Positions 1 through 9,061 are shown, counted from the stretch's first letter. The stretch: 64,000 bases of DNA from Azospirillum picis (GCF_017876115.1 NZ_JAGINO010000020.1:82307-146306), one strand, 5' to 3'. The notes: generated by a model from the letters alone, not told the origin. Numbers and translations: made by a program.

Positions 1-255
1 GCGGTGCCATCGGCCCGACGGTAGGGCGCTCTCCAAGCGGCATCCGTCGCCGCATCACGGAGGGCAAGGCGGCCGGGACGTCCGGCCGCCGCCATCGCGG
101 AACGGGGATTCCGCACGGGCCGCGATGTTCCCCGGCGGGCCTCATCGCCTGCCGGCATTTCTCGGTGGCCGACGGAAAGGTCTTTGCACCAAAATCCCAA
201 TTTCAGAAAAAATTCCTATAACCTCTCCGCAAGTCGCCTCTTGCGGAGCCACGCC

Positions 256-1032
256 ATGCCGATCGACGCCAGTGCCCTCACCCAGGACCGTCTCCCCCGC
301 TGGGCGGAGGAGCCGCCGGTTCCCTCCGGCGGCTCGCTGGTCCCCGGATCGCAGTTCCATGAGGACCAGTGGATCATGGCCGCCGGCATGCTGGCCCGCG
401 GCAACTCCTTCCTTCAGGTTTCCCGCGCCATGGGCTGCAGCCGCACCACGCTCTGGCGGGCCTACTACGGGTCGAAGGATCTCCGCATCCGTGTCTGGTG
501 GGAGCGCGAGGCGCTGAACCGCGAGGCCGAGTTGCGCCTGTCCTCGCTGCGCGCCCTGGTGGCCGAGCAGATCGAGCGGCTGGTCTCGGCCGGCGATCCC
601 TCGACCGTGCGCTGGCTGGCCGAGCGGCTCGGCCTGTTCGCCGGCCTCGACGCCCCGGCTGCCGGCGACCGGCGCCGCCCCCCGTCGCCGTCCCCCGCGC
701 TCTCCACCGCGGCCGGCCTTGCCCCGGCCGCGTCCGCCGAAGCCGTTTCCGATCCGGCCGGCCGACGGCCTTCCCCTCCACGCCGCGACCCCGGCGTTCC
801 CGCCGACCGGCCGGCGGTCACCGTTCCCGAACTCGACGACGAACATCCCGGCGCCTGGCGCGAGCGCACGCCGCGCGATCCCGCCATCGTCGCCGCCATC
901 CTGGCCCGTCCGGAGGCCGCCGGGCCGAAGGCCGTCCATCCCTGGGCCTTCAACCCGCAGGAGGATTTCCCCAACCTTGTCCCGGAACCGGTGAGCCGCC
1001 GCGGGGCCGGCGCCTTCCCGCGCACCCTGTAG
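256..1032 (+). CDS. Hypothetical protein with N-terminal helix-turn-helix-like segment
   Basis: A 258-residue protein that I cannot assign to a named family. The ATG at 256 is chosen because an upstream in-frame ATG at 184 would add a tail unlike the rest and lies in an AT-rich stretch that looks like promoter DNA. Residues about 38-75 read like a helix-turn-helix (MLARGNSFLQVSRAMGCSRT, then a second helix), as in terminase-small-subunit or resolvase-type HTH proteins. The middle is proline- and alanine-rich and low complexity; the C-terminus has a PWAFNPQEDFPNLVP segment that looks conserved. It stands alone, convergent with the radical SAM gene. A DNA-binding role is inference only. Confidence 0.6.
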   Translation: MPIDASALTQDRLPRWAEEPPVPSGGSLVPGSQFHEDQWIMAAGMLARGNSFLQVSRAMGCSRTTLWRAYYGSKDLRIRVWWEREALNREAELRLSSLRALVAEQIERLVSAGDPSTVRWLAERLGLFAGLDAPAAGDRRRPPSPSPALSTAAGLAPAASAEAVSDPAGRRPSPPRRDPGVPADRPAVTVPELDDEHPGAWRERTPRDPAIVAAILARPEAAGPKAVHPWAFNPQEDFPNLVPEPVSRRGAGAFPRTL

Positions 1033-1164
1033 GCGGCCGGGATGGAACAGCGGCAGGAAAAACGTTCCATGCCGTTCCAGCCGCCGGCGCTCCCCTCGAC
1101 GCCCGTCTCCACGCTCCCTTTAAGGCTTCCCTCGACGCCGGAACGGGCATCACGGCCGCACCCC

Positions 1165-2316
1165 TCACAGCAGCGACAACTGGTCGCCCTTGGCCGGCGG
1201 CGGACGGAAGCGCGTGCAGTCCAGCCGCCAGCTCCGCTCGCCCAGCCCCAGCCTGCGGCAGGCCAGCCTGAAGCGGTGGCGCAGCAGCTCGGCATAGGGG
1301 CCGGTGCCGGTCATCCGCGTGCCGAAGCCGGAGCGGTAGAGCGCGCCGTCGCGGCTCTGCCGCATCAGGCTCAGCACGCGGTCGGCGCGGTCGGGCGCGT
1401 GGACGCGCAGCCACTCCTCGAACAGGGTGGCGATCTCCAGCGGCAGGCGCAGCAGGATGGTGCTGGCGGCGGTCGCCCCGGCTTCGGCCGCCGCCTCCAG
1501 GATCGCCTCCAGCTCGTGGTCGTTCAGCGCCGGGATCATCGGGCTGGCCAGCACCGACACCGGCACGCCGGCGCGGGCGAGGTCGCGGATGGCGTCCAGC
1601 CGGCGCGGCGGCGTGCTGGCCCGCGGCTCCATCACGCGGGCGAGGCCGCGGTCGAGCGTCGTCACCGACAGCGACACCGCGGCCAGCCCCTCGGCCGCCA
1701 TCGGTGCCAGGATGTCGAGGTCGCGCAGCACCAGCGCCGACTTGGTGATGATGCTGACCGGCTGGTTGAAGGCGCGGCAGACCTCCAGCACGCGCCGGGT
1801 GATGCCCTCCGTCCGCTCGACCGGCTGGTAGGGGTCGGTGTTGGCGCCCAGCGCCAGCGGTTTGCAGGCGTAGGACTTCGCCCGCAGCTCCCTGGCCAGC
1901 AGCTCCGCCGCGTTGCGCTTGGCGAACAGCTTCGTCTCGAAATCCAGCCCCGGCGACAGGTTGAGATAGGCGTGGGTCGGCCGGGCGAAGCAGTAGATGC
2001 AGGCGTGCTCGCAGCCCTGGTAGGGGTTCACCGACTGGTCGAAGGCGACGTCCGGCGACTGGTTGCGCGCGATGATCGAGCGGGCCGAGGCCGGCGAGAC
2101 GGTGGTGCGGACGGGATCGGACAGCGCCCCGTTGCCGCCCTCCTCATAGCCGGTCCAGCCGTCGTCGGTCAGGGCGCGGGTCTCGCGCTCGTAGCGGCCG
2201 GTGGCGTTGCTGACCGCGCCGCGGCCCTTGACCGGCGGCCGCCGGATCTCGTCCGGCGGCTCGTGCCACTCATCGTCCGGCAGCTCGCGCCACGCATCGT
2301 CCGGGGTCTCGTCCAT
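1165..2316 (-). CDS. PA0069-family radical SAM protein
   Basis: Radical S-adenosylmethionine enzyme of the PA0069/SplB-like group, 383 residues. The [4Fe-4S] cluster motif is CEHACIYC at residues 102-109 (CX3CX2C), preceded by the NPYQG signature. The following sequence (RPTHAYLNLSPGLDFETKLF) and the LGANTDPYQPVER segment are typical of this family, which is widespread in proteobacteria but has no established substrate. The N-terminus is rich in D, E and P and probably disordered. It is divergent from ahcY with about 210 bases between the starts, so the two genes share an upstream region. The family call is strong; the reaction is unknown. Confidence 0.9.
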   Translation of the reverse strand: MDETPDDAWRELPDDEWHEPPDEIRRPPVKGRGAVSNATGRYERETRALTDDGWTGYEEGGNGALSDPVRTTVSPASARSIIARNQSPDVAFDQSVNPYQGCEHACIYCFARPTHAYLNLSPGLDFETKLFAKRNAAELLARELRAKSYACKPLALGANTDPYQPVERTEGITRRVLEVCRAFNQPVSIITKSALVLRDLDILAPMAAEGLAAVSLSVTTLDRGLARVMEPRASTPPRRLDAIRDLARAGVPVSVLASPMIPALNDHELEAILEAAAEAGATAASTILLRLPLEIATLFEEWLRVHAPDRADRVLSLMRQSRDGALYRSGFGTRMTGTGPYAELLRHRFRLACRRLGLGERSWRLDCTRFRPPPAKGDQLSLL

Positions 2317-2385
2317 GCCCGCCAGCTTAGCCGCGGCGGATTGGAACGTAAAGGGAACAAACGGTCCGAGGGAAAGGTCGCATAT

Positions 2386-2401
2386 ATAAAGATATCTTTA
2401 T
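2386..2401. promoter_or_regulatory. Perfect 16-bp palindrome upstream of ahcY, candidate SahR/ArsR-type operator
   Basis: ATAAAGATATCTTTAT is its own reverse complement and lies 129 bases upstream of the ahcY start in a locally AT-rich patch. ArsR-family regulators of the S-adenosylhomocysteine cycle (SahR type) bind palindromes with a GATATC-like core upstream of ahcY, metH and related genes in several proteobacteria. Assignment to such a regulator is inferred from motif form and neighbouring gene; no regulator gene lies next to it. Confidence 0.55.
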
Positions 2402-2529
2402 GCTTGCATGGATGTCCGCCCGCTGATAGATCCACGGTCAATTCATGTCGGCATGGCCGGACGTCCGGCCGATCCCTCACCGCCGCCGCACCACCGCTCT
2501 CATCACCGCCCTCCAGGAGTTTTCCCCGC

Positions 2530-3828
2530 ATGGCCGCCGAATTCACGGACTACAAGGTCAAGGACATCAGCCTCGCGACCTGGGGCCGCAAGGAGATCAC
2601 CATCGCCGAGACCGAGATGCCGGGCCTGATGGCCCTGCGGTCCGAATTCGGCGATGCCAAGCCGCTGGCCGGCGCCCGCATCGTCGGCTGCCTGCACATG
2701 ACCATCCAGACCGCCGTGCTGATCGAGACGCTGACGGCGCTCGGCGCCACCGTGCGCTGGTCGTCCTGCAACATCTTCTCCACCCAGGACCAGGCCGCCG
2801 CCGCCATCGCCGCCGCCGGCATCCCGGTCTTCGCCTGGAAGGGCGAGACGGAGGAGGAGTTCTGGTGGTGCATCGAGCAGACCCTGCGCGGGCCTGACGG
2901 CTGGACCCCGAACATGATCCTGGACGATGGCGGCGACGTCACCCAGATCATGCACGACAAGTATCCGGAGATGCTGGCCGGCGTCCGCGGCCTGTCGGAG
3001 GAGACCACCACCGGCGTCCACCGTCTCTACGAGATGATGAAGAAGGGCACGCTGAAGGTCCCGGCCATCAACGTGAACGACAGCGTCACCAAGTCGAAGT
3101 TCGACAACCTCTACGGCTGCCGCGAGTCGCTGGTCGACGGCATCAAGCGCGCCACCGACGTCATGGTCGCCGGCAAGGTCGCCGTGGTCGCCGGCTACGG
3201 CGACGTCGGCAAGGGCTCGGCCGCCAGCTTGCGTTCGCAGGGCGCCCGCGTCCTGGTGACGGAGATCGACCCGATCAACGCGCTCCAGGCCGCGATGGAA
3301 GGCTACCAGGTCGTGACGATGGACGAGGCGGCGCCGCAGGGCGACATCTTCGTCACCGCCACCGGCAACGTCGACGTCATCACGCTCGACCACATGCGCG
3401 TCATGAAGGACCGGGCCATCGTCTGCAACATCGGCCACTTCGACAGCGAGATCCAGATCGAGGCTCTCCGCAACTACAAGTGGGAAGAGGTCAAGCCGCA
3501 GGTCGACGAGGTCGTCTTCCCCGACGGCAAGCGCCTGATCGTGCTCGCCCAGGGCCGCCTGGTGAACCTGGGCTGCGCCACCGGCCACCCCAGCTTCGTG
3601 ATGAGCGCCAGCTTCACCAACCAGGTGCTGGCCCAGATCGAGCTGTGGGCCAACCACGCCAACTACGAGAACAAGGTCTACGTCCTGCCCAAGCACCTGG
3701 ACGAGAAGGTGGCCCGCCTGCACCTCGACAAGATCGGCGCCCGGCTGACCACTCTGACCGACAAGCAGGCCGAATACATCGGCGTCAAGGCCACCGGCCC
3801 CTACAAGCCGGACCACTACCGCTACTAA
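2530..3828 (+). CDS. ahcY: Adenosylhomocysteinase
   Basis: S-adenosyl-L-homocysteine hydrolase, splitting SAH into adenosine and homocysteine in the cytoplasmic methyl cycle. The start at 2530 (MAAEFTDYKVKDISLATWGR) gives 432 residues, normal for the alphaproteobacterial form. The NAD-binding glycine motif GYGDVGKG lies near residues 222-229. The C-terminal HPSFVMSASFTNQ and the extreme end (GPYKPDHYRY) are the classic signatures. It is monocistronic, followed by a strong rho-independent terminator. The palindrome at 2386-2401 is a probable operator tying expression to SAH level. Confidence 0.98.
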   Translation: MAAEFTDYKVKDISLATWGRKEITIAETEMPGLMALRSEFGDAKPLAGARIVGCLHMTIQTAVLIETLTALGATVRWSSCNIFSTQDQAAAAIAAAGIPVFAWKGETEEEFWWCIEQTLRGPDGWTPNMILDDGGDVTQIMHDKYPEMLAGVRGLSEETTTGVHRLYEMMKKGTLKVPAINVNDSVTKSKFDNLYGCRESLVDGIKRATDVMVAGKVAVVAGYGDVGKGSAASLRSQGARVLVTEIDPINALQAAMEGYQVVTMDEAAPQGDIFVTATGNVDVITLDHMRVMKDRAIVCNIGHFDSEIQIEALRNYKWEEVKPQVDEVVFPDGKRLIVLAQGRLVNLGCATGHPSFVMSASFTNQVLAQIELWANHANYENKVYVLPKHLDEKVARLHLDKIGARLTTLTDKQAEYIGVKATGPYKPDHYRY

Positions 3829-3858
3829 AGCGGCCGTGGGGTTGAGCGGAAAAAAAAG

Positions 3859-3888
3859 AGGGCCGTCCCGTCAGGGCGGCCCTTTTTT
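3859..3888 (+). terminator. Rho-independent terminator of ahcY
   Basis: A GC-rich hairpin (AGGGCCG-t-CCC, loop GTCA, GGGCGGCCCT) is followed by six T residues, 30 bases after the ahcY stop. An A-run precedes the stem, so it could also work for the convergent flavoprotein gene. Confidence 0.85.
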
Positions 3889-3939
3889 CTTGGAAGGCTT
3901 GACGGGGTGCCGGCTTTCGCCGACCCTCGCAACGCCATT

Positions 3940-5181
3940 TCAGCCGGTGGCCGTCCGCTCCAGCCACTCCACCATTCCCTTGCCGGCCGCCACCCCCATG
4001 GCGAAGCAGCCCTGCAGCAGGTAGCCGCCGGTCGGGGCCTCCCAGTCCAGCATCTCGCCGGCCAGGAACAGGCCGGGGCGGCGGGCCAGCATCAGCCGCT
4101 CGTCCAGCTCGGACAGCCGCACGCCGCCGGCCGAGGAGATGGCGCGCTCGATCGGGCGCACGCCGGTCAGCACCACCGGCAGCTCCTTGATCCGGCGGGC
4201 GAGCGCCGCCGGGTCGGCCAGCTCGGCGGCGGGGGCGAACTCGCGCAGCAGGGCGGCGCGCGGGCCGGCCAGCGACAGCGCCTTCTTCAGGAAGGTCGCC
4301 AGCGATTCCGCACCGCGGCGGCGCAGGCGCCGGGCCAGTTCGGCCTCCGGCATGTCCGGCAGCAGGTCCAGCGTCAGGGTCGCCCAGCCCTCCGCCGCGA
4401 TGGCGTCCCGCAAGGGCGCGCTCAGGGCGTAGACGGCGCCGCCCTCGATGCCGGCCTCGGTGATGACGAACTCGCCCTTCAGCCGGCGGCGGGTGCCGGA
4501 CCGGTCGATGGCCGACAGGCCGACGCTCTTGACCGGCTGGCCGGCGAAGCGCCCGCGCAGGTGGTCGGACCACGGCACCTCGAAGCCCATGTTGGACGGC
4601 GCCAGCGGCGCCACCCCCACCCCCAGCCCCTCCAGCAGCGGCACCCAGCCACCGTCGGACCCCGTGCGCGGCCAGCTCGCCCCGCCCAGCGCCAGCAGGG
4701 CGGCGCGCGGAGCGGCGGTGACGGCTTCCCCGCCATGGCGGAAGGCCAGCGCGCCGTCCCCGGTCCAGCCGGTCCAGCGGTGGCGGCCGTGCAGGGTGAC
4801 GCCGAGCCCGTCCAGCCGCCGCAGCCAGGCCCGCACCAGGGTCGAGGCCTTCATCTGCACCGGGAAGACGCGGCCGCTGCTGCCGACGAAGGTCTCGATG
4901 CCCAGCCCGGCCGCCCAGCCGCGCAGGTCGTCGGGCGTGAAGCCGGCCAGCAGGCGGCGGAACAGCGGCTCGGCCGTGCCGTAGCGCGGCAGGAAGCGGT
5001 CGGGCGGTTCGGAATGGGTCAGGTTCAGCCCGCCGCGCCCGGCCAGCAGCAGCTTGCGCGCCGGGGTCGGGGTGTGGTCGAACACGGCGACCCGCAGGCC
5101 GGCACCCGCGGCGATCTCCGCCGCCATCAGCCCGGCGGGGCCGGCACCGACGATGGCCACGTCAGGGGTGTGGTGGGGCAC
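3940..5181 (-). CDS. TIGR03862-type NAD(P)/FAD-dependent flavoprotein (HI0933/BaiN-like)
   Basis: A 413-residue flavoprotein of the HI0933/YhiN group. The N-terminal dinucleotide-binding motif GAGPAG is at residues 12-17, and the family hallmark KLLLAGRGGLNLTHSE follows near residue 45. The C-terminal SAGGVRLSELDERLM and LAGEMLDWEAPTGGYLLQGC segments contact FAD in this family. The substrate is unknown for the TIGR03862 branch. The gene is convergent with ahcY; a small acidic protein gene lies 90 bases upstream on the same strand. Confidence 0.93.
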   Translation of the reverse strand: MPHHTPDVAIVGAGPAGLMAAEIAAGAGLRVAVFDHTPTPARKLLLAGRGGLNLTHSEPPDRFLPRYGTAEPLFRRLLAGFTPDDLRGWAAGLGIETFVGSSGRVFPVQMKASTLVRAWLRRLDGLGVTLHGRHRWTGWTGDGALAFRHGGEAVTAAPRAALLALGGASWPRTGSDGGWVPLLEGLGVGVAPLAPSNMGFEVPWSDHLRGRFAGQPVKSVGLSAIDRSGTRRRLKGEFVITEAGIEGGAVYALSAPLRDAIAAEGWATLTLDLLPDMPEAELARRLRRRGAESLATFLKKALSLAGPRAALLREFAPAAELADPAALARRIKELPVVLTGVRPIERAISSAGGVRLSELDERLMLARRPGLFLAGEMLDWEAPTGGYLLQGCFAMGVAAGKGMVEWLERTATG

Positions 5182-5271
5182 TGGAAACGGCTTTCGGCGG
5201 TTGGTGGGCGCATCCGCCCCCTCCCTCCCGCGTCCGGGCGGAGGAAGGGGGCGCCGGGAACTGGAGCCGCC

Positions 5272-5538
5272 TCAGTCGTCGTAATCCTGGTCCTGGGCGA
5301 CCTCTTCGGCGAGGTCGGCGGCGAGATCGGCGAAATAGCCGGCGTCGACCTCCAGGCCGTTCTCCTCGCAGATGCGCATGAAGATGCGGTAGGCGTGCAG
5401 GATGGCGACGTCGAGGACGACGAGATCGCCTTCCTCGCTGTGACGGTCGGCGACGTCCCGTTCCTGAAGGGTGGCGACGATGTCGTGAGCGGCGGCCTGC
5501 AGGACCGCGTCCATGGCTTGTTTGTGTTGGGTCGACAT
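5272..5538 (-). CDS. Small acidic hypothetical protein
   Basis: An 88-residue acidic protein (MSTQHKQAMDAVLQAAAHDI to the C-terminal EVAQDQDYDD) with no signal peptide or membrane segment. It reads as mostly helical. Composition and codon use match surrounding host genes, and the start has an upstream GGATCCAC leader with only a weak ribosome site. I do not recognise the family. It lies between the SH3-domain gene and the flavoprotein gene on the same strand, but the gap of more than 200 bases upstream argues for its own promoter. Confidence 0.7.
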   Translation of the reverse strand: MSTQHKQAMDAVLQAAAHDIVATLQERDVADRHSEEGDLVVLDVAILHAYRIFMRICEENGLEVDAGYFADLAADLAEEVAQDQDYDD

Positions 5539-5766
5539 CGTGGTGGATCCTTAGTGCCGGTCGAGCTTCGCGCCCCCGCCCGGCCGGACCGGCGCCGCAT
5601 GGCCGGCGGGGGTGGCCGAACCGTCGGAGGGGACGGGCGCGTCGGGGGCTCCGTTCGTCCGCGAAAGTTCGGCCTCCCCTTTGTTGTAGAATCCTTTTTC
5701 GGGGCCGAACAAGCCCCTTCACGGCGACCGCCGGGCGGCCTTCGGGGTAACCGCCTGCCCTCCGGG

Positions 5767-6342
5767 TCAGCGCCCCACCGGCGCCAGCAGGGCGCTGCCG
5801 ACATAGCCCAGCGCCCGCCCGTCGCGCCCCACCCTGTACCAGGTGCCGGCGGCCTCCAGCACGGTGACCCGGTCGCCGGCCTCCAGCACGTCCAGCACCT
5901 TGGCGTCGCAGGCCGGCGCGACCCGCAGGTTGCCCGCCGCGCGCAGCCGGGCGAGGCTGCCGGCGGCGAGGCCGGGGCGGCGCGCCGCCGTGAGGGCGTC
6001 CGGCAGGGCGCAGCCGCGGTCCTCCGCGGCGGCCTTGGCGTAGGGGGCGGCCGCCGGCGGCGGCTTTGCCGGGGGCGGGGTGGGGGAGGGGGAAGGCTCC
6101 GCCGCTCCGGGGGCAGTGACCGGGGACAGCGGCGGCGCCGGTTCCGGCGGATGCTCCCACAGGATGCCGGGCTCCAGCGGGGGAGAGGCCGGCGCGGCCA
6201 GGGTCAGGCGGGGCAGGTCGACGATCGGCGCGGCGGTCGGGGTGGCGTGTTCGGCCGGTGCCGCGGCGGCGCTCCGGCCCGCCGGCACCAGTGCCAGCAG
6301 CAGCGCCAGCGCCACCCATCCAAGTCCGCAGAGGTTTCGCAT
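5767..6342 (-). CDS. Secreted SH3-domain protein
   Basis: A 191-residue exported protein. Residues 1-27 form a signal peptide (MRNLCGLGWVALALLLALVP, then an A-rich cleavage region). A proline-rich linker covers about 40-105. The C-terminal 60 residues form a bacterial SH3 (SH3_3-type) domain: LRAAGNLRVAPACDAKVLDV, then the LEAGDRVTVLE strand and TWYRVGRDGRALGYVGSALL. Such domains bind peptidoglycan or other envelope partners. It lies 27 bases downstream of the 6370-7446 gene on the same strand, so the two exported proteins are probably an operon. Confidence 0.8.
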   Translation of the reverse strand: MRNLCGLGWVALALLLALVPAGRSAAAAPAEHATPTAAPIVDLPRLTLAAPASPPLEPGILWEHPPEPAPPLSPVTAPGAAEPSPSPTPPPAKPPPAAAPYAKAAAEDRGCALPDALTAARRPGLAAGSLARLRAAGNLRVAPACDAKVLDVLEAGDRVTVLEAAGTWYRVGRDGRALGYVGSALLAPVGR

Positions 6343-6369
6343 CGCCCGCCTCCGTCCGTCGGTCCCTTG

Positions 6370-7446
6370 TCAGTCCAGCGTGATGCGGGCGATCAGCGTC
6401 GGCAGGGTCTGGCAGCGCAGCAGCCCGTCCAGCGTCTGGTGGGCGGTCAGCCGCAGCGTCAGGGCGCAGCCGAACGAGTTCACCGCCAGCTCGGTCTGGG
6501 CCAGCGTGCCGGCGATGCTGGACGGCCGCGCGATGCTGTAGCCGGGCGCGCCGAGCTTGCCGGCCAGTGCGCCGTTGACCGGGGTGAAGCCGTCGACCTC
6601 CAGCGTCATCGGTCCCATGTTGCGCACCACCGCTTCGGAGCCGGGATCCTCCTTGGTGGCGTAGAGCTGGACCGGGATGGCGCGGCGCCGCGCAATCCAG
6701 TCCTTCAGGGCCAGGTTGGCCAGGACCGCGTCGCGGCTCTGCAGCGCCGCCTCCATCGCCAGTTGGCGCAGCGCCGGGTCGTTGCCGCCGAGCGCCGCCT
6801 CGAAGGCGGCGAGGCGCACCGCCCGGTCGGGGCCGGTCATCCTGCCCCGCAGCTCGGTGATCTGGGCGGCGCGCGCAGCCTCCTCGGCCGCCCGCTGCGC
6901 GCTGTCGCGGTCGATCTGGTCGCGCATGCTCTTCGCCTCCGGCGTCCCGGCCATCACAATGCGGCCGGGCAGTTCGGCGGCCGGCCGGCCGATGCCGTCG
7001 AGGACCTCGGGGTTCTGCGGCGCGAGCGCGAGAGTCCAGCCGCCGTCGGCACGGGTGGCGAGCGCGGTGGCGATCCAGCTTTTGACCAGGCCGGGCTCCG
7101 CCGCCGGGCGCAGGACGGTGACCGGCCCGTCCCGGGCCTCGACGAGATAGGTCGGCGCCCCCAGCACCACCCTTGCCGTCACCCGCGCCACGGCTTGGGG
7201 CTCAGCCTGGGTCCGGGATGTGGGCGTGGCGGGGGCGGGCGGTGCCGGCAGCGGCTCGACCGCCACCGATTCGACGCGCCAGGGAGGCGGAACGAGCCGT
7301 TCGACCTGGGTGCGGATGGCGCTGTTGGTGAACGGGGTGGTGCCGTCGTCGGACGGCCCGGCGGCCTCTGCGGCGGCCGCGAACCAGAGGGCGGCCATGA
7401 CCATCGCGACGCATCCCGTGAATCGCCCATGTGTCGGTCGCACCAT
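6370..7446 (-). CDS. Exported hypothetical protein with helical-repeat-like middle
   Basis: The start at 7446 (MVRPTHGRFTGCVAMVMAAL) is preferred over the 7587 alternative because it places a clear signal peptide, ending near AAAEAAG, at the N-terminus; this gives 358 residues. Residues about 60-150 resemble a YpeB/PepSY-like beta region, and about 190-265 are helical with an A-rich coiled stretch (DSAQRAAEEAARAAQITELR) and HEAT-like periodicity. The C-terminal half ends in a cysteine-containing beta domain. Probable periplasmic protein of unknown role, transcribed just ahead of the SH3-domain protein. Confidence 0.65.
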   Translation of the reverse strand: MVRPTHGRFTGCVAMVMAALWFAAAAEAAGPSDDGTTPFTNSAIRTQVERLVPPPWRVESVAVEPLPAPPAPATPTSRTQAEPQAVARVTARVVLGAPTYLVEARDGPVTVLRPAAEPGLVKSWIATALATRADGGWTLALAPQNPEVLDGIGRPAAELPGRIVMAGTPEAKSMRDQIDRDSAQRAAEEAARAAQITELRGRMTGPDRAVRLAAFEAALGGNDPALRQLAMEAALQSRDAVLANLALKDWIARRRAIPVQLYATKEDPGSEAVVRNMGPMTLEVDGFTPVNGALAGKLGAPGYSIARPSSIAGTLAQTELAVNSFGCALTLRLTAHQTLDGLLRCQTLPTLIARITLD

Positions 7447-7767
7447 CGTCGATCCCTTCCGCGCCGATCCCTTCCGCCGTCGCCGCGCTCCCTTCGCCCC
7501 TGCGGCGGAGCGCGCCCGGATCCGACGGGGGCACGCCGGCACTGGTATAGCGAAGGCGAAGGCAAGGGAAGCGGCATTTCCCGGCAACCGCTCGTCCGTC
7601 GGGTGTCTTCATTGCGCGCATGCGCCGGATTGTCGCGGCAATCCGCGACCATGGGTCGAAAAGGGCTTGGACGGCACACGCCGCTTGCAATATCGTCACA
7701 CAAATGGATGTATTGGCCCCGCGAGAGCGGGCAAGTAACGCACAACGGATGGGGAACAGGATTTCCG
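7447..7767. other. Divergent intergenic region, no gene seen
   Basis: About 320 bases between the exported-protein gene (minus) and the RHH gene (plus). No convincing gene. TTGCAA at 7684 with ATGTAT 17 bases later is a possible sigma-70-like promoter for the RHH gene. The remainder is GC-rich spacer. Confidence 0.4.
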
Positions 7768-8085
7768 ATGGCGGGCACGGGCGGAGGTAAGGACGGGCCG
7801 GGGTTGGTCTGCCGCAACGTGAAAGTGAGCGGCCGCCGCACAAGCCTGAGAATGGAACCGTATATCTGGGATTCGTTGAAGGAAATCTGCGAGCGCGAAG
7901 GACTGACGCTGAACGACCTCTGTACCCAGATCGACGAACGGAAGGGGGAGGCGAATCTTACCGCGTCCATCCGCGTCTTCATCGTCAGCTATTATCGCAC
8001 CGCCGTCGTCACCCGCGGCTTTTCCGAGGACGGCCCATCGCCCCTGCTGCGCAAGGCGCTCGACGACGCGGTCCCGCTGGACTGA
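7768..8085 (+). CDS. Ribbon-helix-helix (RHH_4-type) domain protein
   Basis: A 105-residue protein with the alphaproteobacterial RHH_4 pattern: NVKVSGRRTSLRMEPYIWDS (strand plus helix 1), then LKEICEREGLTLNDLCTQID and TASIRVFIVSYYR. RHH proteins bind DNA as dimers through the N-terminal strand. The ATG at 7768 follows a GGGAACAGG ribosome site. It is divergent from the exported proteins upstream and convergent with the HAD hydrolase. Target genes are unknown; self-control is plausible. Confidence 0.88.
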   Translation: MAGTGGGKDGPGLVCRNVKVSGRRTSLRMEPYIWDSLKEICEREGLTLNDLCTQIDERKGEANLTASIRVFIVSYYRTAVVTRGFSEDGPSPLLRKALDDAVPLD

Positions 8086-8142
8086 CGGTGGGCGGGGCGG
8101 TGGTCGCCCCGCTCCCCGCTGCAGCCGAACCGCGCGGCCGGC

Positions 8143-9021
8143 TCACCAGCGCAGGCTCGGCGTCGCGTAGGTCGGCATGTGGCCGGTGGCATCCGCCAGG
8201 GCGCGCAGGTTGACCGGGTTCACAGCTTCGCCCCACGCGGCCCCGCCCAGCTCTTCCTGGTGGATGCCGGCGGTGACCAGCGCCACGTCGATGCCGGCGG
8301 CGTTCGCCCCGGCGACGTCGGTGCGCAGGCTGTCGCCCACCGCCAGGATGCGGCTCTTGTCGGCGATGCCCAGCAACTCGAAGCAGCGCTGATAGACCGG
8401 GGCATGCGGCTTGCCGTGCTGGCGCACGTCGCCCCCCATCTGCTCGTAGCGGGCGGCCAGCGTGCCGGCGCAGATCACCATCATCGGCCCGACCATCACC
8501 ACCAGATCGGGATTGGCGCAGACCATCGGCAGGTTGGCGGCGCGGCAGGCGTCGAGCTGCGGCTGGTAGTCCTCCAGCGTCTCGCCGAAGGTGACGATGC
8601 CGGTGTTGACGACGAAGTCGGCCTCCTCCGGACGCTCCACCACCTCGTAGCCGAGCCCATCGTAAATGTCGGTGTCGCGCGCCGGGCCGATGTGGAGGAG
8701 GCGCCGGCCGAGGGCGGCATGCCAGGGATCGTTGCGGTCGCGCAGGGCCTCGTAGGTCGCCTCGCCCGACGTCATGACATGGTGGTAGCGCTCGCGCCCC
8801 ATCCCCATGCCGGCCAGCTTCTCGACCGCACCGGGGGTGCGGCGCGGCGCGTTGGACAGCAGGCACAGGGTCTTGCCGGCGTCGCGCATGCGGTCCACGC
8901 AGTCGGCGACGCCGGGATAGAGCTGTTCGCCGTCGTGCAGCACGCCCCACAGGTCGAGGATGAAGCCGTCGTAGCGGTCGATGACCTCGGCGATGCCGGA
9001 AATCTGTCGGATGTCGGCCAT
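8143..9021 (-). CDS. TIGR01459-family HAD-type hydrolase
   Basis: A haloacid-dehalogenase superfamily hydrolase of 292 residues. The motif I region is FILDLWGVLHDG (residues 20-31), motif II is LLSNAPRR, and the C-terminal motif IV is ILAVGDSLRTDVAGANAAGI. This NagD-like subgroup is common in alphaproteobacteria, with no proven substrate. The start is set at MADIRQISGI (9021); a longer form from 9087 would overlap the glycosyltransferase stop. The glycosyltransferase ends 40 bases upstream on the same strand. Confidence 0.9.
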   Translation of the reverse strand: MADIRQISGIAEVIDRYDGFILDLWGVLHDGEQLYPGVADCVDRMRDAGKTLCLLSNAPRRTPGAVEKLAGMGMGRERYHHVMTSGEATYEALRDRNDPWHAALGRRLLHIGPARDTDIYDGLGYEVVERPEEADFVVNTGIVTFGETLEDYQPQLDACRAANLPMVCANPDLVVMVGPMMVICAGTLAARYEQMGGDVRQHGKPHAPVYQRCFELLGIADKSRILAVGDSLRTDVAGANAAGIDVALVTAGIHQEELGGAAWGEAVNPVNLRALADATGHMPTYATPSLRW

Positions 9022-9061
9022 GGTGTCCGGTCGGTTGATGGAGGGGAAGCGGCGGGGAGGA

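Noticed and set aside
1042..2529. 928-residue plus-strand frame that includes ahcY at its 3' end
   Set aside because: The first part is a shadow of the radical SAM gene on the other strand. The conserved AhcY N-terminus starts at 2530.
2340..2530. SAM or SAH riboswitch upstream of ahcY
   Set aside because: I could not find the stem and pseudoknot pattern of SAM-II, SAM/SAH or SAH riboswitches; only a DNA palindrome is evident.
3907..7767. 1,392-residue plus-strand frame across 4 kb
   Set aside because: Low-complexity Q/R/G/A-rich translation opposite real minus-strand genes; only its last 105 residues (RHH protein) are real.
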